From: Rathayibacter sp. VKM Ac-2804
GTDB lineage: Bacteria; Actinomycetota; Actinomycetes; Actinomycetales; Microbacteriaceae
NCBI RefSeq assembly: GCF_009866655.1
Contig: NZ_CP047420.1
Coordinates: 558,001-622,000 of the forward strand
Length of the DNA stretch: 64,000 nucleotides
Direction: 5' to 3'
Positions 8,379 to 15,939 of the stretch are shown here, piece by piece. The translations under genes were made by a program, and so were the position numbers. Position 1 is the first letter of the stretch; the number at the start of each line of letters is the position of its first letter. Below the pieces are notes generated by a model. It was given only the letters and a program-made list of their open reading frames with translations, was not told where the DNA came from and did no database searches.

Positions 8379-9635
8379 CTAGCGGACCGCCGCGGCCTGC
8401 TCCCGGCGCACCGCCGACGACGCGCGCGCCTCCACGATCAGGCTCACCACGAGGCCGACCGCGATCATCACGATCGCGACCCACGGCAGCAGGTCGAGTC
8501 CCGCCGCGTCGATGGTCAGCCCGCCGACGATCGCGCCGCCGCCGATGCCGATGTTGAACGCCGTGGTCTGCAGCGCGGCGGCGAGGCTGCGCAGCTGGAA
8601 CGAGGAGGTGCGCAGCATCCGCGTCTGCAGCATCGCCGGGATGCCGCCGAACGCGATGTTCCAGACGATCGCCGCGACGACGATCGCGACCGTGGCCTGC
8701 GAGCCGGCGGCCAGCCCGAGCGCGACCAGCGCGATCACGACGGCGATCGCCGCGACCACGAAGCCGGAGCGCGGGAAGCGGTCGGTCGCGAAGCCGGCGA
8801 GCACGAGGCCCACCGCGCCCGCCCCGCCGAACGCGAAGAGGAGGAGCGGCACGCTGTCGGAGGAGAACGACGCGTTCTCGAGCCACGGCGTGACGTAGGT
8901 CGAGAGCGTGTTCTGGCCGATCAGCACCAGCAGGATGACGACGCAGACGCCGATGATGCGCGGCAGGCTGCGGTCCTTGCGGGCGGGCAGCCGGATCTCG
9001 CCGGTGCGCAGCGGGATGCTGTGGTCGACCGCGGGCAGGAACTTCACGACGAGCAGCGCCAGCAGCAGCACGATCGCACCGAGGATCGCGAACGTCGGCC
9101 GCCAGCCGAACGCGTGGCCGAGCGCGGTGCCCACCGGCACGCCGAGGACGAAGGCCGCCGAGCCGCCGCCGGCCGTGATCGCGGTCGCCCGGCCGAGGTG
9201 CTCCGGAGCGACGAGGTGCGCCGAATAGGCGGCGACGATCGCCCAGAACAGCCCGTGCGCCAGTCCGCCGAGGATGCGCGCGCCGACCAGCAGCGCGAAG
9301 GTCGGCGCGAGCGCGGCCAGCACGTTCGCGACCGCGATGGTGCCCAGCGCGACCAGGAGCAGGCTCTTCCGCGAGAACCGCTGCGTCACCAGCGTCAGCG
9401 GGGTCGTCGCGATGACGACGGTCGCCGCGAAGATCGTCACCAGCTGACCGGTCAGCGGGATGCTGACGCCCAGGTCGCGCGACATGTCCGGGATGAGGCC
9501 GGTCGGCAGGAACTCGCTGGTGACCGACACGAAGACGGCCCCGGCGAGCGTGAGCAGCCCGATCCAGGGGAAGGCGGCGGTGCTCGCGGTCGTGCTGGTG
9601 CTGGTGCTCTTGCTGGTGCGCTGAGGGGTGTTCAC
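8379..9635 (-). CDS. MFS transporter, DHA1 family
   Basis: A 418-residue major facilitator with about twelve membrane helices. The N-terminal half has the DHA1-type features: EFLPTGLIPDMSRDLGVS after helix 1, LVTQRFSRKSLL (loop 2-3), ARILGGLAHGLFWAIVAAYSAHLV and the antiporter-like GxxxGxxxG helix AAFVLGVPVGTALGHAFGWR. These resemble AraJ/YdhP/PbuE-like exporters of sugars, purines or drugs. The substrate cannot be read. It has a short Ser/Thr-rich N-terminal tail and a GTG start. It stands alone between DUF805 and the surface protein, both on the same strand. Confidence 0.88.
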   Translation of the reverse strand: MNTPQRTSKSTSTSTTASTAAFPWIGLLTLAGAVFVSVTSEFLPTGLIPDMSRDLGVSIPLTGQLVTIFAATVVIATTPLTLVTQRFSRKSLLLVALGTIAVANVLAALAPTFALLVGARILGGLAHGLFWAIVAAYSAHLVAPEHLGRATAITAGGGSAAFVLGVPVGTALGHAFGWRPTFAILGAIVLLLALLVVKFLPAVDHSIPLRTGEIRLPARKDRSLPRIIGVCVVILLVLIGQNTLSTYVTPWLENASFSSDSVPLLLFAFGGAGAVGLVLAGFATDRFPRSGFVVAAIAVVIALVALGLAAGSQATVAIVVAAIVWNIAFGGIPAMLQTRMLRTSSFQLRSLAAALQTTAFNIGIGGGAIVGGLTIDAAGLDLLPWVAIVMIAVGLVVSLIVEARASSAVRREQAAAVR

Positions 9636-9728
9636 GGTGTCCTGAGGGAGGAGGGGCGGGCGGCGACCATCAAGCCTCGCACGCCCGCGCCCCCCTCAGG
9701 TGTCCGGGGGGTTACTTCGCGACGGTGC

Positions 9729-12407
9729 TCACTTGACGACGGTCTTGGCCGCGCTCGTCCTGCTCAGCGTCGTGTAGCCCGCCTTCGTGCCGGTGACCGT
9801 CACCGTGATCGCCTTGCCCGCGTCCGCCGACACCGTCTTGTAGGTCGCCGACGTCGCGCCCGAGATCGCCGTGCCGCCGCGCTTCCACTGGTAGCTCAGC
9901 GTGACGGGCGCGGGCGACCAGGTGCCGGGAACCGCGGTGAGGGTCTGGCCGACCTTCGCCGTTCCGGTGATCGTCGGGGTCGCGCCGGTGAGGACGCCGC
10001 CGGTGACGAGCGCCGTGGTGGCGCTGGTCTTGGTGGCGGGGGAGTAGCCGGTCCTGGTGGAGGTGACGGAGACGGTGATCGTCGCGCCGGCGTCCGAGGC
10101 CTTGAGCACGTAGGTCTTCGCGGTGGCGCCGGAGATGTACGTGCCGCCGTTCTTCTTCCACTGGTAGGTCAGCGTGGTGCCGGCGTCCCAGGTCCCCGGG
10201 TTCGCGGTGAGGGTCGAGCCGACCTTCGTCGTCCCGGTGATCGTCGGCGTCGGCATGAGCGTCTGCAGCGCCGCCTTCGCGGTGACCGCGGCGCTGGTCT
10301 TGGTGACCGCGGTGTAGCCGGACTTGGTGCCGGTCACGGCGACGGTGATCGCCGCTCCCGCGTCGGCAGCGACGAGCGTGTACGTGCTCGCGGTGGCGCC
10401 GCTGATCGCGGTGCCGTTGCGCTGCCACTGGTACGCGAGGGTCACGGGCGAGGGCGTCCAGGTGCCGGGGACGGCGGTCAGCTTCTGCCCGACGGTCGCG
10501 GTGCCGGTGATGGTCGGCGTCGCTCCCGTGATGACCGCGCCGTTGGTGACGGCGGCCGTCGTCGCACTGGTCTTGGTCGCGGGGGAGTAGCCGGTCTTGG
10601 TGCCGGTGACGGAGACGGTCAGCGTCGCTCCGGCATCGGAGGCCTTGAGGACGTACGTCTTCGCGGTGGCGCCGGAGATGTACGTGCCGCCGTTCTTCTT
10701 CCACTGGTAGCTCAGCGTCACGCCGGAGTCCCAGGTCCCCGGATTCGCGGTGAGCGTCGAGCCGACGGTGGTGCTGCCGGTGATCGTGGGCGTCGGCATC
10801 AGCGTCTGCAGCGGCAGCCCGACCTGGATGGCCGAGCTCGTGCGGGTCGCGGTCGTGTACCCGTACTTGGTGCCGGTGACGCTGACGGTGAGCGCGGTCC
10901 CGGAGTCGGCGGAGGTGACGACGTAGCTGCTCCCCGTGGCCCCGGCGATCGCGGTCCCGTTGCGCTTCCACTGGTACGCGAGGTCGACGGGCGCGGGACC
11001 CCAGTTGCCGGGGTTGGCGGTGAGCGTCCCGCCGACCGCGGCGGACCCGGTGACGGTCGGCACGGAGTTGGTCAGCGAACCCGCGGTGACAGTGACGGCA
11101 GCGCTGGTTCGCGCGGCCGTCGCGTAGCCGGCCTTGGTGCCGGTGACCTGCACGGTGATCGCGTTTCCGAGATCCCACTGCGAGACGACGTACTGAGGGC
11201 CGGTCGCGTCGCTGATCGGCGAGCCGTTTCTCAGCCACTGGTAGCTCAGCGTCACCGGCTGCGGCCCCCACGTGCCGGGCACGGCGGTCAGAGTGTCGCC
11301 GACCGCTCCTGAGCCGGAGACGGTCGGCGTCGGTGCAGTGAGTGTGCCGATGGCGGCCAGCTTCAGGATGAAGTCGCCTTCGAAGAAGCTGTAATTCCCT
11401 ACCTGGATGAAGTAGGTCCTTCCGGCAGTGGCGGCGAACTCGACGTTGGCACGGTCCGGGTCGTGTTCGGAGTACCCGGGCTCGGCCAAGGCGTCTCCGC
11501 AGCCGAGCTGGCGCCCCGGCGTCACTCCATCGGAGTCGTAGACGGCGACGTTCATCGGAGCGAAGCTTTCGCCGACATCGGCGAGCACGCTTCCGGTCGT
11601 TGTCGCGCGGTACTTGTACCAGACTGAGCCCAAGAACGGGTTGTAGTCGCACCCGGTATAGGGCTGGTACCAGTTGCTGTCGACCTTGAGAGTCGACCCC
11701 TGCACTGTCGCGGGGAGCGTCGAGATCGCCGGAGCCGACGGGTACGTGGTCCCGAGAACAGGGGCGCTTGCGGAGAGGGAGAACTGGGCCGTTCCGGACA
11801 GAGTGCTGGACCAGGACATGTCGGAGCTGACCTGGAAGTAATAGGTGCGGCCGGCTTCCGCCTGCACGAAGTTCTGGTCGCGATAACCCTCCTCCACGCA
11901 GCTGATCCGAGTGGCATCGGTCGTCGGACCCTCTGCGAAGGCACTGACGATCGACGGAGACCCGGGCGAGGTCCCGCTGAACGTCAGAGTCTGCCGCGTG
12001 GTCGACGTGTACTTGAACCAGATCGAGCCGTCTCCCCCTTCGAAGTACTCGGAGTAGTCCGGATCGGTCGTCCGGCAGGTCGAGTCCTCGCCTTCCGACA
12101 GGGTCGCCCCGATGTAGGGAACGCCGTACGCGGAGTAGGGCAGGCTCGTGACGACTGTCGCGTTCTCGCGCAGGTCGTTCGCGGGCGGAGTCGCGGCGAC
12201 CAGCGCTCGCGGCTCCACTGCCTGCGGTGCGGCCTGCCGGGCGGCCGGCGCGTCCGTGTGCCACTGGCCGGAGGTCTCCGAGACCGGCGCGGCCGACGGC
12301 GCCGCCTCCGCGGCCGCGGCAGCCGGGGCGACGAGCAGCCCGAAGCCGACCGCGAGGGCGGTGGCGAGGGCAAGGACCCGCGAGCGGGCAGGACGGTGTT
12401 CGGGCAT
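9729..12407 (-). CDS. Large secreted surface protein: two PPC-like domains plus six Ig-like repeats
   Basis: An 892-residue secreted protein. The signal peptide covers about 1-33. Two domains like bacterial pre-peptidase C-terminal domains follow (about 75-205 and 205-352), each with an SIWFKY or SVWYKY strand and an AGRTYYFQV/AGRTYFIQV strand. Six tandem repeats of 85-92 residues (about 353-892) each hold a TPTITG..VG.TLTA.PG.W start, a YQW core and a GTK.GY end. Repeats 3-4 and 5-6 are near-copies as a pair (both begin LQTLMPTPTITG). No sorting signal or catalytic site was seen. The role is probably adhesion or cell-wall association. The ATG has GGAG six bases upstream. Confidence 0.85.
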   Translation of the reverse strand: MPEHRPARSRVLALATALAVGFGLLVAPAAAAAEAAPSAAPVSETSGQWHTDAPAARQAAPQAVEPRALVAATPPANDLRENATVVTSLPYSAYGVPYIGATLSEGEDSTCRTTDPDYSEYFEGGDGSIWFKYTSTTRQTLTFSGTSPGSPSIVSAFAEGPTTDATRISCVEEGYRDQNFVQAEAGRTYYFQVSSDMSWSSTLSGTAQFSLSASAPVLGTTYPSAPAISTLPATVQGSTLKVDSNWYQPYTGCDYNPFLGSVWYKYRATTTGSVLADVGESFAPMNVAVYDSDGVTPGRQLGCGDALAEPGYSEHDPDRANVEFAATAGRTYFIQVGNYSFFEGDFILKLAAIGTLTAPTPTVSGSGAVGDTLTAVPGTWGPQPVTLSYQWLRNGSPISDATGPQYVVSQWDLGNAITVQVTGTKAGYATAARTSAAVTVTAGSLTNSVPTVTGSAAVGGTLTANPGNWGPAPVDLAYQWKRNGTAIAGATGSSYVVTSADSGTALTVSVTGTKYGYTTATRTSSAIQVGLPLQTLMPTPTITGSTTVGSTLTANPGTWDSGVTLSYQWKKNGGTYISGATAKTYVLKASDAGATLTVSVTGTKTGYSPATKTSATTAAVTNGAVITGATPTITGTATVGQKLTAVPGTWTPSPVTLAYQWQRNGTAISGATASTYTLVAADAGAAITVAVTGTKSGYTAVTKTSAAVTAKAALQTLMPTPTITGTTKVGSTLTANPGTWDAGTTLTYQWKKNGGTYISGATAKTYVLKASDAGATITVSVTSTRTGYSPATKTSATTALVTGGVLTGATPTITGTAKVGQTLTAVPGTWSPAPVTLSYQWKRGGTAISGATSATYKTVSADAGKAITVTVTGTKAGYTTLSRTSAAKTVVK

Positions 12408-12561
12408 GACGACTCCAGGACGAGCGACGGTCGGGTGCGGTGCTGCGCCCGCGAGACCCGAGCGCGGCTGGACCGCGTCCGTCGAGGAGGCTCCTCAGTG
12501 TGATGAGATTCACAGGGAGCGGGTACCACCCTTTCGGGGCGGCCTGGAGGGAACTACTCAG

Positions 12562-12659
12562 TGCCGACCTGCCTGGGCCGACCCGCCTCGGCCGACCTGC
12601 CTGGGCCGACCTGCCTCGGCCGACCTGCCTGGGCCGACCCGCCTCGGCCGACCTGCCCG
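12562..12659. repeat. 14-bp tandem repeat, seven copies
   Basis: Seven head-to-tail 14-bp units alternate between GGCCGACCTGCCTG and GGCCGACCCGCCTC (the first and last units each differ at the edge). The unit length is not a multiple of three, and no gene spans it. It lies 155-250 bases upstream of the start of the 892-aa surface-protein gene, so length changes could alter promoter spacing. Confidence 0.9.
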
Positions 12660-12688
12660 GCGGGAATCCTCCGAGCCGTGGCCGATCG

Positions 12689-12880
12689 CTACTCGAGCGG
12701 GTACGCACGCCCGTTCACCAGCAGCGTGTCGCCCGCGGCGCTGTCCGGGCCGAGGTGGTCCTCGAGCGACGCGGCGGCCGTGTCGGCGGCGGCGCCCTGG
12801 GCGGCCACTCCGGTCGAGAGCAGCAGGCCGCAGGCCAGCGCGGTGATCACGGTGGTGCGGTTGCTCGGCATGCGGTTCAT
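12689..12880 (-). CDS. Small secreted protein, 63 aa
   Basis: A short protein with a clear signal peptide: basic N-terminus MNRMPSNR, a hydrophobic core (about 10-24) and an AxA-type cleavage region near QGAAA. That leaves a mature peptide of about 30 residues rich in Asp/Ala/Leu, ending GRAYPLE. The ATG has AAGGA nine bases upstream, and a TANNNT -10 box (TAGGCT, minus strand 12953-12948) lies about 70 bases upstream, so it is probably real. No family was recognised. It may be a separate unit from the 892-aa gene downstream. Confidence 0.6.
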   Translation of the reverse strand: MNRMPSNRTTVITALACGLLLSTGVAAQGAAADTAAASLEDHLGPDSAAGDTLLVNGRAYPLE

Positions 12881-12925
12881 CGGCGTCGTCCTTGGCGTCG
12901 TGGGGGTCGCCGCCCCCGGGGTGTG

Positions 12926-12959
12926 GGAGCGGTTTCAGAACGCTCCGAGCCTACGGCTC
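12926..12959. promoter_or_regulatory. Promoter region with two adjacent dyads
   Basis: Two small inverted repeats lie side by side: GGAGCG...CGCTCC (12926-12946) and GAGCC-TAC-GGCTC (12947-12959). On the minus strand the second contains TAGGCT, a good -10 hexamer for the 63-aa secreted protein gene, and the first then covers the expected transcription start. It may be an operator or a 5' hairpin. Confidence 0.4.
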
Positions 12960-13062
12960 CGACCCGATGCGCCGCCTGGCACCTTTCTGGGGTTCCCCTG
13001 TGCGCCTCGGCATCGGCCTTCGCCGGAGCCGCCTCTCTGTGGAGGCGCGCCGCGATGGGGCG

Positions 13063-13097
13063 GGTCTCGATACGCCCTGCGGGCTACTCGACCAGCA
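13063..13097 (+). repeat. Intergenic palindromic repeat (REP-like), copy 1
   Basis: This copy of the window's repeat family reads GGTCTCGATACGCC, a short CTGCGGG centre, then CTACTCGACCAGCA. It lies just after the stop codon of the DUF222-HNH gene, where it could act as a 3' hairpin. Confidence 0.85.
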
Positions 13098-13105
13098 TGC
13101 AACCG

Positions 13106-14410
13106 TCAGAACGGCGGCGGCTCGTCGACGAAGCAGGGTCGGCGGGGCGGGTCCGGCGGTCGCCCGGGCAGCGGGGGCGGCCGGTTGCTGACGCGCCGTC
13201 CGGTCGGCGTCGTCCACACGATCGCCCCGTCGTCGTCCTTCGTGTACGTCCATCGGTCGCCGTGCCGGAGATGATGGTGCGCCGTGCACAGCGAGACCAG
13301 GTTCTCGAGGGAGGTCTCTCCGCCGTTGCGCCACTCGAGGGTGTGGTCGGCCTCGCTGCGGGCGGAGGTGCGGAGGCAGCCGGCGAAGCGGCAGGTCTGA
13401 TCCCGCAACTGCAGATGGAGGCGCATCCGCGACGGCGGGACGCGCTGGGTCCGGCCGACGGACACGACGGCACCGGTGTCCCGTTCGGTGAGCACTCGGG
13501 TGAACGAGGCGGCCGTGCGGATCAGCTCCCGAGCCACGTCGGCGGGGACGGGGCCGTAGCCGTCCAGCTCAGCGGGCTCGTCATCGAGGTCGACGGCCGT
13601 GGATGCCGCGAGCGTCAGGCGCACCTCCGCGCGGACACCGGGGACGAACGACGGGTCGGGGCGGTCCTCGGCGTCGGGAGTGGTGCCGATGATGTCGCCG
13701 TCGCAGAGCAGGTCCACGGCGACGTCCGCGCGGAGCTGCGAGAGCGTGCGCACATCGCCTGCGTCGCGCAGAGCGCGCGCCATCCGGTCCGCGCGGTCGT
13801 ATGCGCCCATCACGGCAGGTGCCGGGCCGTACACGCAGAGCATCGCCATGCCGTCCACGTCCGGCGTCACCCAGACGGCGCGATCCGCTCGGGCGCGGGC
13901 GTGCCGCGCCGCGAGGGACTCCTGGTGCAGCTCCTCCCGCCAGCGGCGCAGGGCGCGGCGCAGCTGCGTGAGCGTCATCGACGGCGCCGCCTCCGCGGCG
14001 CGCTCGTCGAGGGCGGCACGTGAGGACTCGGGCAGGCTGCCTGCGGTCGCGCAGATCGCCTCCCCTTCCTCCCAGTGCAGGCGCGCCTGCGCGAGCAGGG
14101 CGCGCGTGAGCGGCAGGTGCTCGAAGAGCAGCTGCGCGTTCTCGAGACGGCGGGCGATCACCTGCTCCGACAAACCCTCCGCGACCGCGAGCTCTGCGCG
14201 GATGGAGCGCTCGACGAGATCGCGGGTCTCGCTGGGGGTCGCGCCGCGGGCGAAGGCGTCGGGGTGGGCGAGTGCAGTGCGATGGAAGTCGTAGAGGTAC
14301 CGGGCCTCGGCGAGACGCGGCTGGGCTGCGGCGCGGGCGTTCGCGGCGGCACGGTCGCTGAGCACGCGCAGGTGCGCGAGCACTGCCTCTGTCGATCCGA
14401 AATCCCTCAT
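13106..14410 (-). CDS. DUF222 / HNH endonuclease domain protein
   Basis: A 434-residue protein of the DUF222-HNH type that is common and multicopy in Actinobacteria, including Microbacteriaceae. The N-terminal two thirds form the helical DUF222 region (about 20-330). The HNH nuclease fold sits at about 350-395: a CRFAGC knuckle, then ADHTLEWRNGG (catalytic His in the DH pair) and NLVSLCTAHHHLRH. The C-terminal tail is Pro-rich. These genes are often linked to mobile introns or repeats and their role is unsettled. Palindromic repeats lie on both sides of the gene here. Confidence 0.9.
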   Translation of the reverse strand: MRDFGSTEAVLAHLRVLSDRAAANARAAAQPRLAEARYLYDFHRTALAHPDAFARGATPSETRDLVERSIRAELAVAEGLSEQVIARRLENAQLLFEHLPLTRALLAQARLHWEEGEAICATAGSLPESSRAALDERAAEAAPSMTLTQLRRALRRWREELHQESLAARHARARADRAVWVTPDVDGMAMLCVYGPAPAVMGAYDRADRMARALRDAGDVRTLSQLRADVAVDLLCDGDIIGTTPDAEDRPDPSFVPGVRAEVRLTLAASTAVDLDDEPAELDGYGPVPADVARELIRTAASFTRVLTERDTGAVVSVGRTQRVPPSRMRLHLQLRDQTCRFAGCLRTSARSEADHTLEWRNGGETSLENLVSLCTAHHHLRHGDRWTYTKDDDGAIVWTTPTGRRVSNRPPPLPGRPPDPPRRPCFVDEPPPF

Positions 14411-14517
14411 ACAAGTATTGAATCAAGGACTACCGACACGCGGGCCGGCTCAAGGACGCAAAAGGACGATCGGGGGCCGAACTGGGGCTGTGGAGGAGGC
14501 ACTGCGCCGACGGGGAA

Positions 14518-14554
14518 GGTCTCGATACGCCCCTGCGGGGCTACTCGACCAGCA
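14518..14554 (+). repeat. REP-like repeat, copy 2
   Basis: Reads GGTCTCGATACGCCCCTG followed by CGGGGCTACTCGACCAGCA; a full copy of the family in direct orientation. Confidence 0.85.
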
Positions 14555-14587
14555 TGAAGCGGAGGACCCTCGGCCTGGCGATGGCGG

Positions 14588-14622
14588 GGTCTCGATACGC
14601 CCTGCGGGCTGCTCGACCAGCA
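14588..14622 (+). repeat. REP-like repeat, copy 3
   Basis: A full copy in direct orientation with the variant CTGCTCGACCAGCA at its right arm. Confidence 0.85.
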
Positions 14623-14664
14623 TGATCACCGCCACCCACACCTGCGCAGCGGCACCGCGTCCCC

Positions 14665-14704
14665 TGCTGATCGAGGAGCCCGCGCAGCGGGCGTATCGAG
14701 ATCC
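14665..14704 (-). repeat. REP-like repeat, copy 4 (inverted)
   Basis: An inverted copy: TGCTGATCGAGGAGCCCGC, then GCAGCGGGCGTATCGAGATC. With copy 3 it forms a head-to-head pair. Confidence 0.85.
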
Positions 14705-14753
14705 ACCGGCATCGGAAGGACGGGTCTGCAGACCTGCCCTGCTGATGACGCCG

Positions 14754-14790
14754 GGTCTCGATACGCCCCTGCGGGGCTACTCGACCAGCA
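14754..14790 (+). repeat. REP-like repeat, copy 5
   Basis: A full copy in direct orientation, nearly identical to copy 2. Confidence 0.85.
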
Positions 14791-14894
14791 TGATTCCCAC
14801 TACCGAGAGGTGAAGCGGTGTTGTCGCTGGATGCGCCGGAACGCTGCTCGGTCACCGCGGACGCGCGGTGGCGCGAGACGTTGGCGGTCGTGCG

Positions 14895-14900
14895 TAGACT
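14895..14900 (+). promoter_or_regulatory. Candidate -10 box for a small transcript
   Basis: TAGACT fits the TANNNT -10 pattern seen elsewhere in the window. It stands about 22 bases before the 22-codon open frame at 14923 and about 75 bases before a terminator-like hairpin. No clear -35 element was seen. Confidence 0.4.
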
Positions 14901-14922
14901 CCCGGTTCATCGAGAGCCTTTG

Positions 14923-14991
14923 ATGACCGATATCGCCGCGGCGACATGTCCCTCTGGCCACGACACGGGAACCCCGGTATCGGGCCACTGA
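14923..14991 (+). CDS. Candidate 22-aa leader peptide
   Basis: A very short frame (22 codons) encoding a peptide with one Cys and two His (ATCPSGHDTGTPVSGH). It begins after a TANNNT box and ends inside the loop of the next terminator hairpin, so a ribosome translating its last codons would cover the 5' arm of that hairpin. This is the arrangement expected of a transcription attenuator for the UbiA gene. No strong ribosome-binding site is present, so translation is unproven; it could instead be part of a small RNA. Confidence 0.35.
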   Translation: MTDIAAATCPSGHDTGTPVSGH

Positions 14992-15003
14992 CCCGGGGTT
15001 TTC
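14970..15003 (+). terminator. Rho-independent-type terminator
   Basis: An 8-bp GC-rich stem, AACCCCGG (14970-14977) with CCGGGGTT (14993-15000), is followed by TTCC; the run TTTT spans 14999-15002. It lies between the 22-codon frame and the UbiA promoter. Confidence 0.7.
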
Positions 15004-15048
15004 CTCTGCCCGCCCTGTCGCCCCGTGCTGCCGCGCGCACGCCCGCCG

Positions 15049-15054
15049 TAGGCT
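15049..15054 (+). promoter_or_regulatory. -10 box, leaderless UbiA gene
   Basis: TAGGCT ends six bases before the ATG at 15061, with no ribosome-binding site between. This is the geometry of leaderless transcription common in Actinobacteria. Confidence 0.6.
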
Positions 15055-15060
15055 GGCCGG

Positions 15061-15912
15061 ATGACGTCCCGGGTGCGCCTCCTGCTGGCCTCGTCGCATC
15101 CCGGGCCGACCGTCACCGTCACCGTGCTGGCGACCGTCCTCGCCGCGGCGTCCGGGCATCCGCTCGGGATCGTCGTCCTCGTGGCGCTCGCCGTGTTCGC
15201 CGGGCAGCTGTCGATCGGCCTGGCCAACGACTGGATCGACGCCGATCGCGACCGCGCCGTCGGCCGGACCGACAAGCCCGTCGCGCTCGGCCGGATCAGC
15301 GTCGGCGAGGTCCGCGCCGCCGCGCTCGGCACCGCCGCGGTCGCCGTCGTGCTCTCGCTCCTGCTCGGGCCGGTCGCCGCGGTCGCCCACCTGGTCCTCG
15401 TCGCCGCGGGCTGGGCCTACGACGCCGGACTCAAGCGCACCGCGTTCTCCGTCGCACCGTTCCTGGTCGCCTTCGGGCTGCTCCCCGTCGTGTCGGTCGC
15501 CGCGGGCGGCGGGCAGCTGCCGGCCTGGTGGGCGGTCGCCACAGGCGCTGTCTTCGGCGTCGCGATCCACTGCACCAACGTGCTGCCCGACCTCGTCGAC
15601 GACGAGGCGACCGGCGTCCGCGGCTTCCCGCACCGCCTCGGCCTGCGCCTCTCCGGCGTCGTCGCGTTCGGCTCGCTGATGCTCGGCGCGGTGCTCGTGC
15701 TGCTCGGCCAGGTCGTCGGCGACGATCCGGTCGGCGGGCCCGGAGTCGTCCTCGCCGTCGTCGCGACGCTCGCGGTCCTCGTCCTCGCGGCCGCCGGCAT
15801 CCGCCTGGTGCTCACCGGCCCGCCCACCCGCACGCTGTTCCGCCTGGTGATCGCCTCGTCGCTCGTCCTCGTCGTCGAGCTCGGCCTGGCGGGCGCGCGA
15901 CTGGTCGCCTGA
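15061..15912 (+). CDS. UbiA family prenyltransferase
   Basis: A 283-residue membrane prenyltransferase with about eight or nine helices. It carries both Asp-rich motifs that bind Mg-prenyl diphosphate: NDWIDADRDRAVGRTDKP (about 56-73) and DLVDDEATGVRGFPHRLG (about 182-199). UbiA enzymes attach isoprenoid chains to aromatic or other small acceptors (quinones, hemes, tetrapyrroles) in the membrane. The acceptor here is unknown. It faces a flavin monooxygenase pseudogene 27 bases away on the other strand, which could have been a partner, though convergent placement argues against an operon. It is probably leaderless. Confidence 0.87.
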   Translation: MTSRVRLLLASSHPGPTVTVTVLATVLAAASGHPLGIVVLVALAVFAGQLSIGLANDWIDADRDRAVGRTDKPVALGRISVGEVRAAALGTAAVAVVLSLLLGPVAAVAHLVLVAAGWAYDAGLKRTAFSVAPFLVAFGLLPVVSVAAGGGQLPAWWAVATGAVFGVAIHCTNVLPDLVDDEATGVRGFPHRLGLRLSGVVAFGSLMLGAVLVLLGQVVGDDPVGGPGVVLAVVATLAVLVLAAAGIRLVLTGPPTRTLFRLVIASSLVLVVELGLAGARLVA

Positions 15913-15939
15913 CCGGCAGCGCCGCCCGCGCCGCCGGCC

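Larger units (their letters stand above)
14411..14894. other. Repeat-rich intergenic region
   Basis: About 480 bases without a convincing gene. It holds four copies of the palindromic repeat family (listed separately) between the HNH gene and the UbiA gene. Short open frames here follow the repeats and lack ribosome-binding sites. Confidence 0.6.

Noticed and set aside
7992..11312. A plus-strand open frame of about 1106 codons
   Set aside because: It crosses the DUF805, MFS and surface-protein genes in antisense and yields an Arg/Gly/Asp-rich product without domains.
12562..12659. CRISPR array from the 14-bp repeats
   Set aside because: The units are contiguous with no spacers and much shorter than CRISPR repeats; no cas genes are near.
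13106..14410. Mobile intron or transposase at the HNH gene
   Set aside because: The protein is the standard chromosomal DUF222-HNH type. No intron boundaries, terminal inverted repeats or target duplication were seen; the nearby palindromes belong to the genome-wide repeat family.
14880..15005. tRNA or known housekeeping small RNA
   Set aside because: No cloverleaf, T-loop GTTCGA box or acceptor stem could be formed; no match to 6C RNA C-rich loops.
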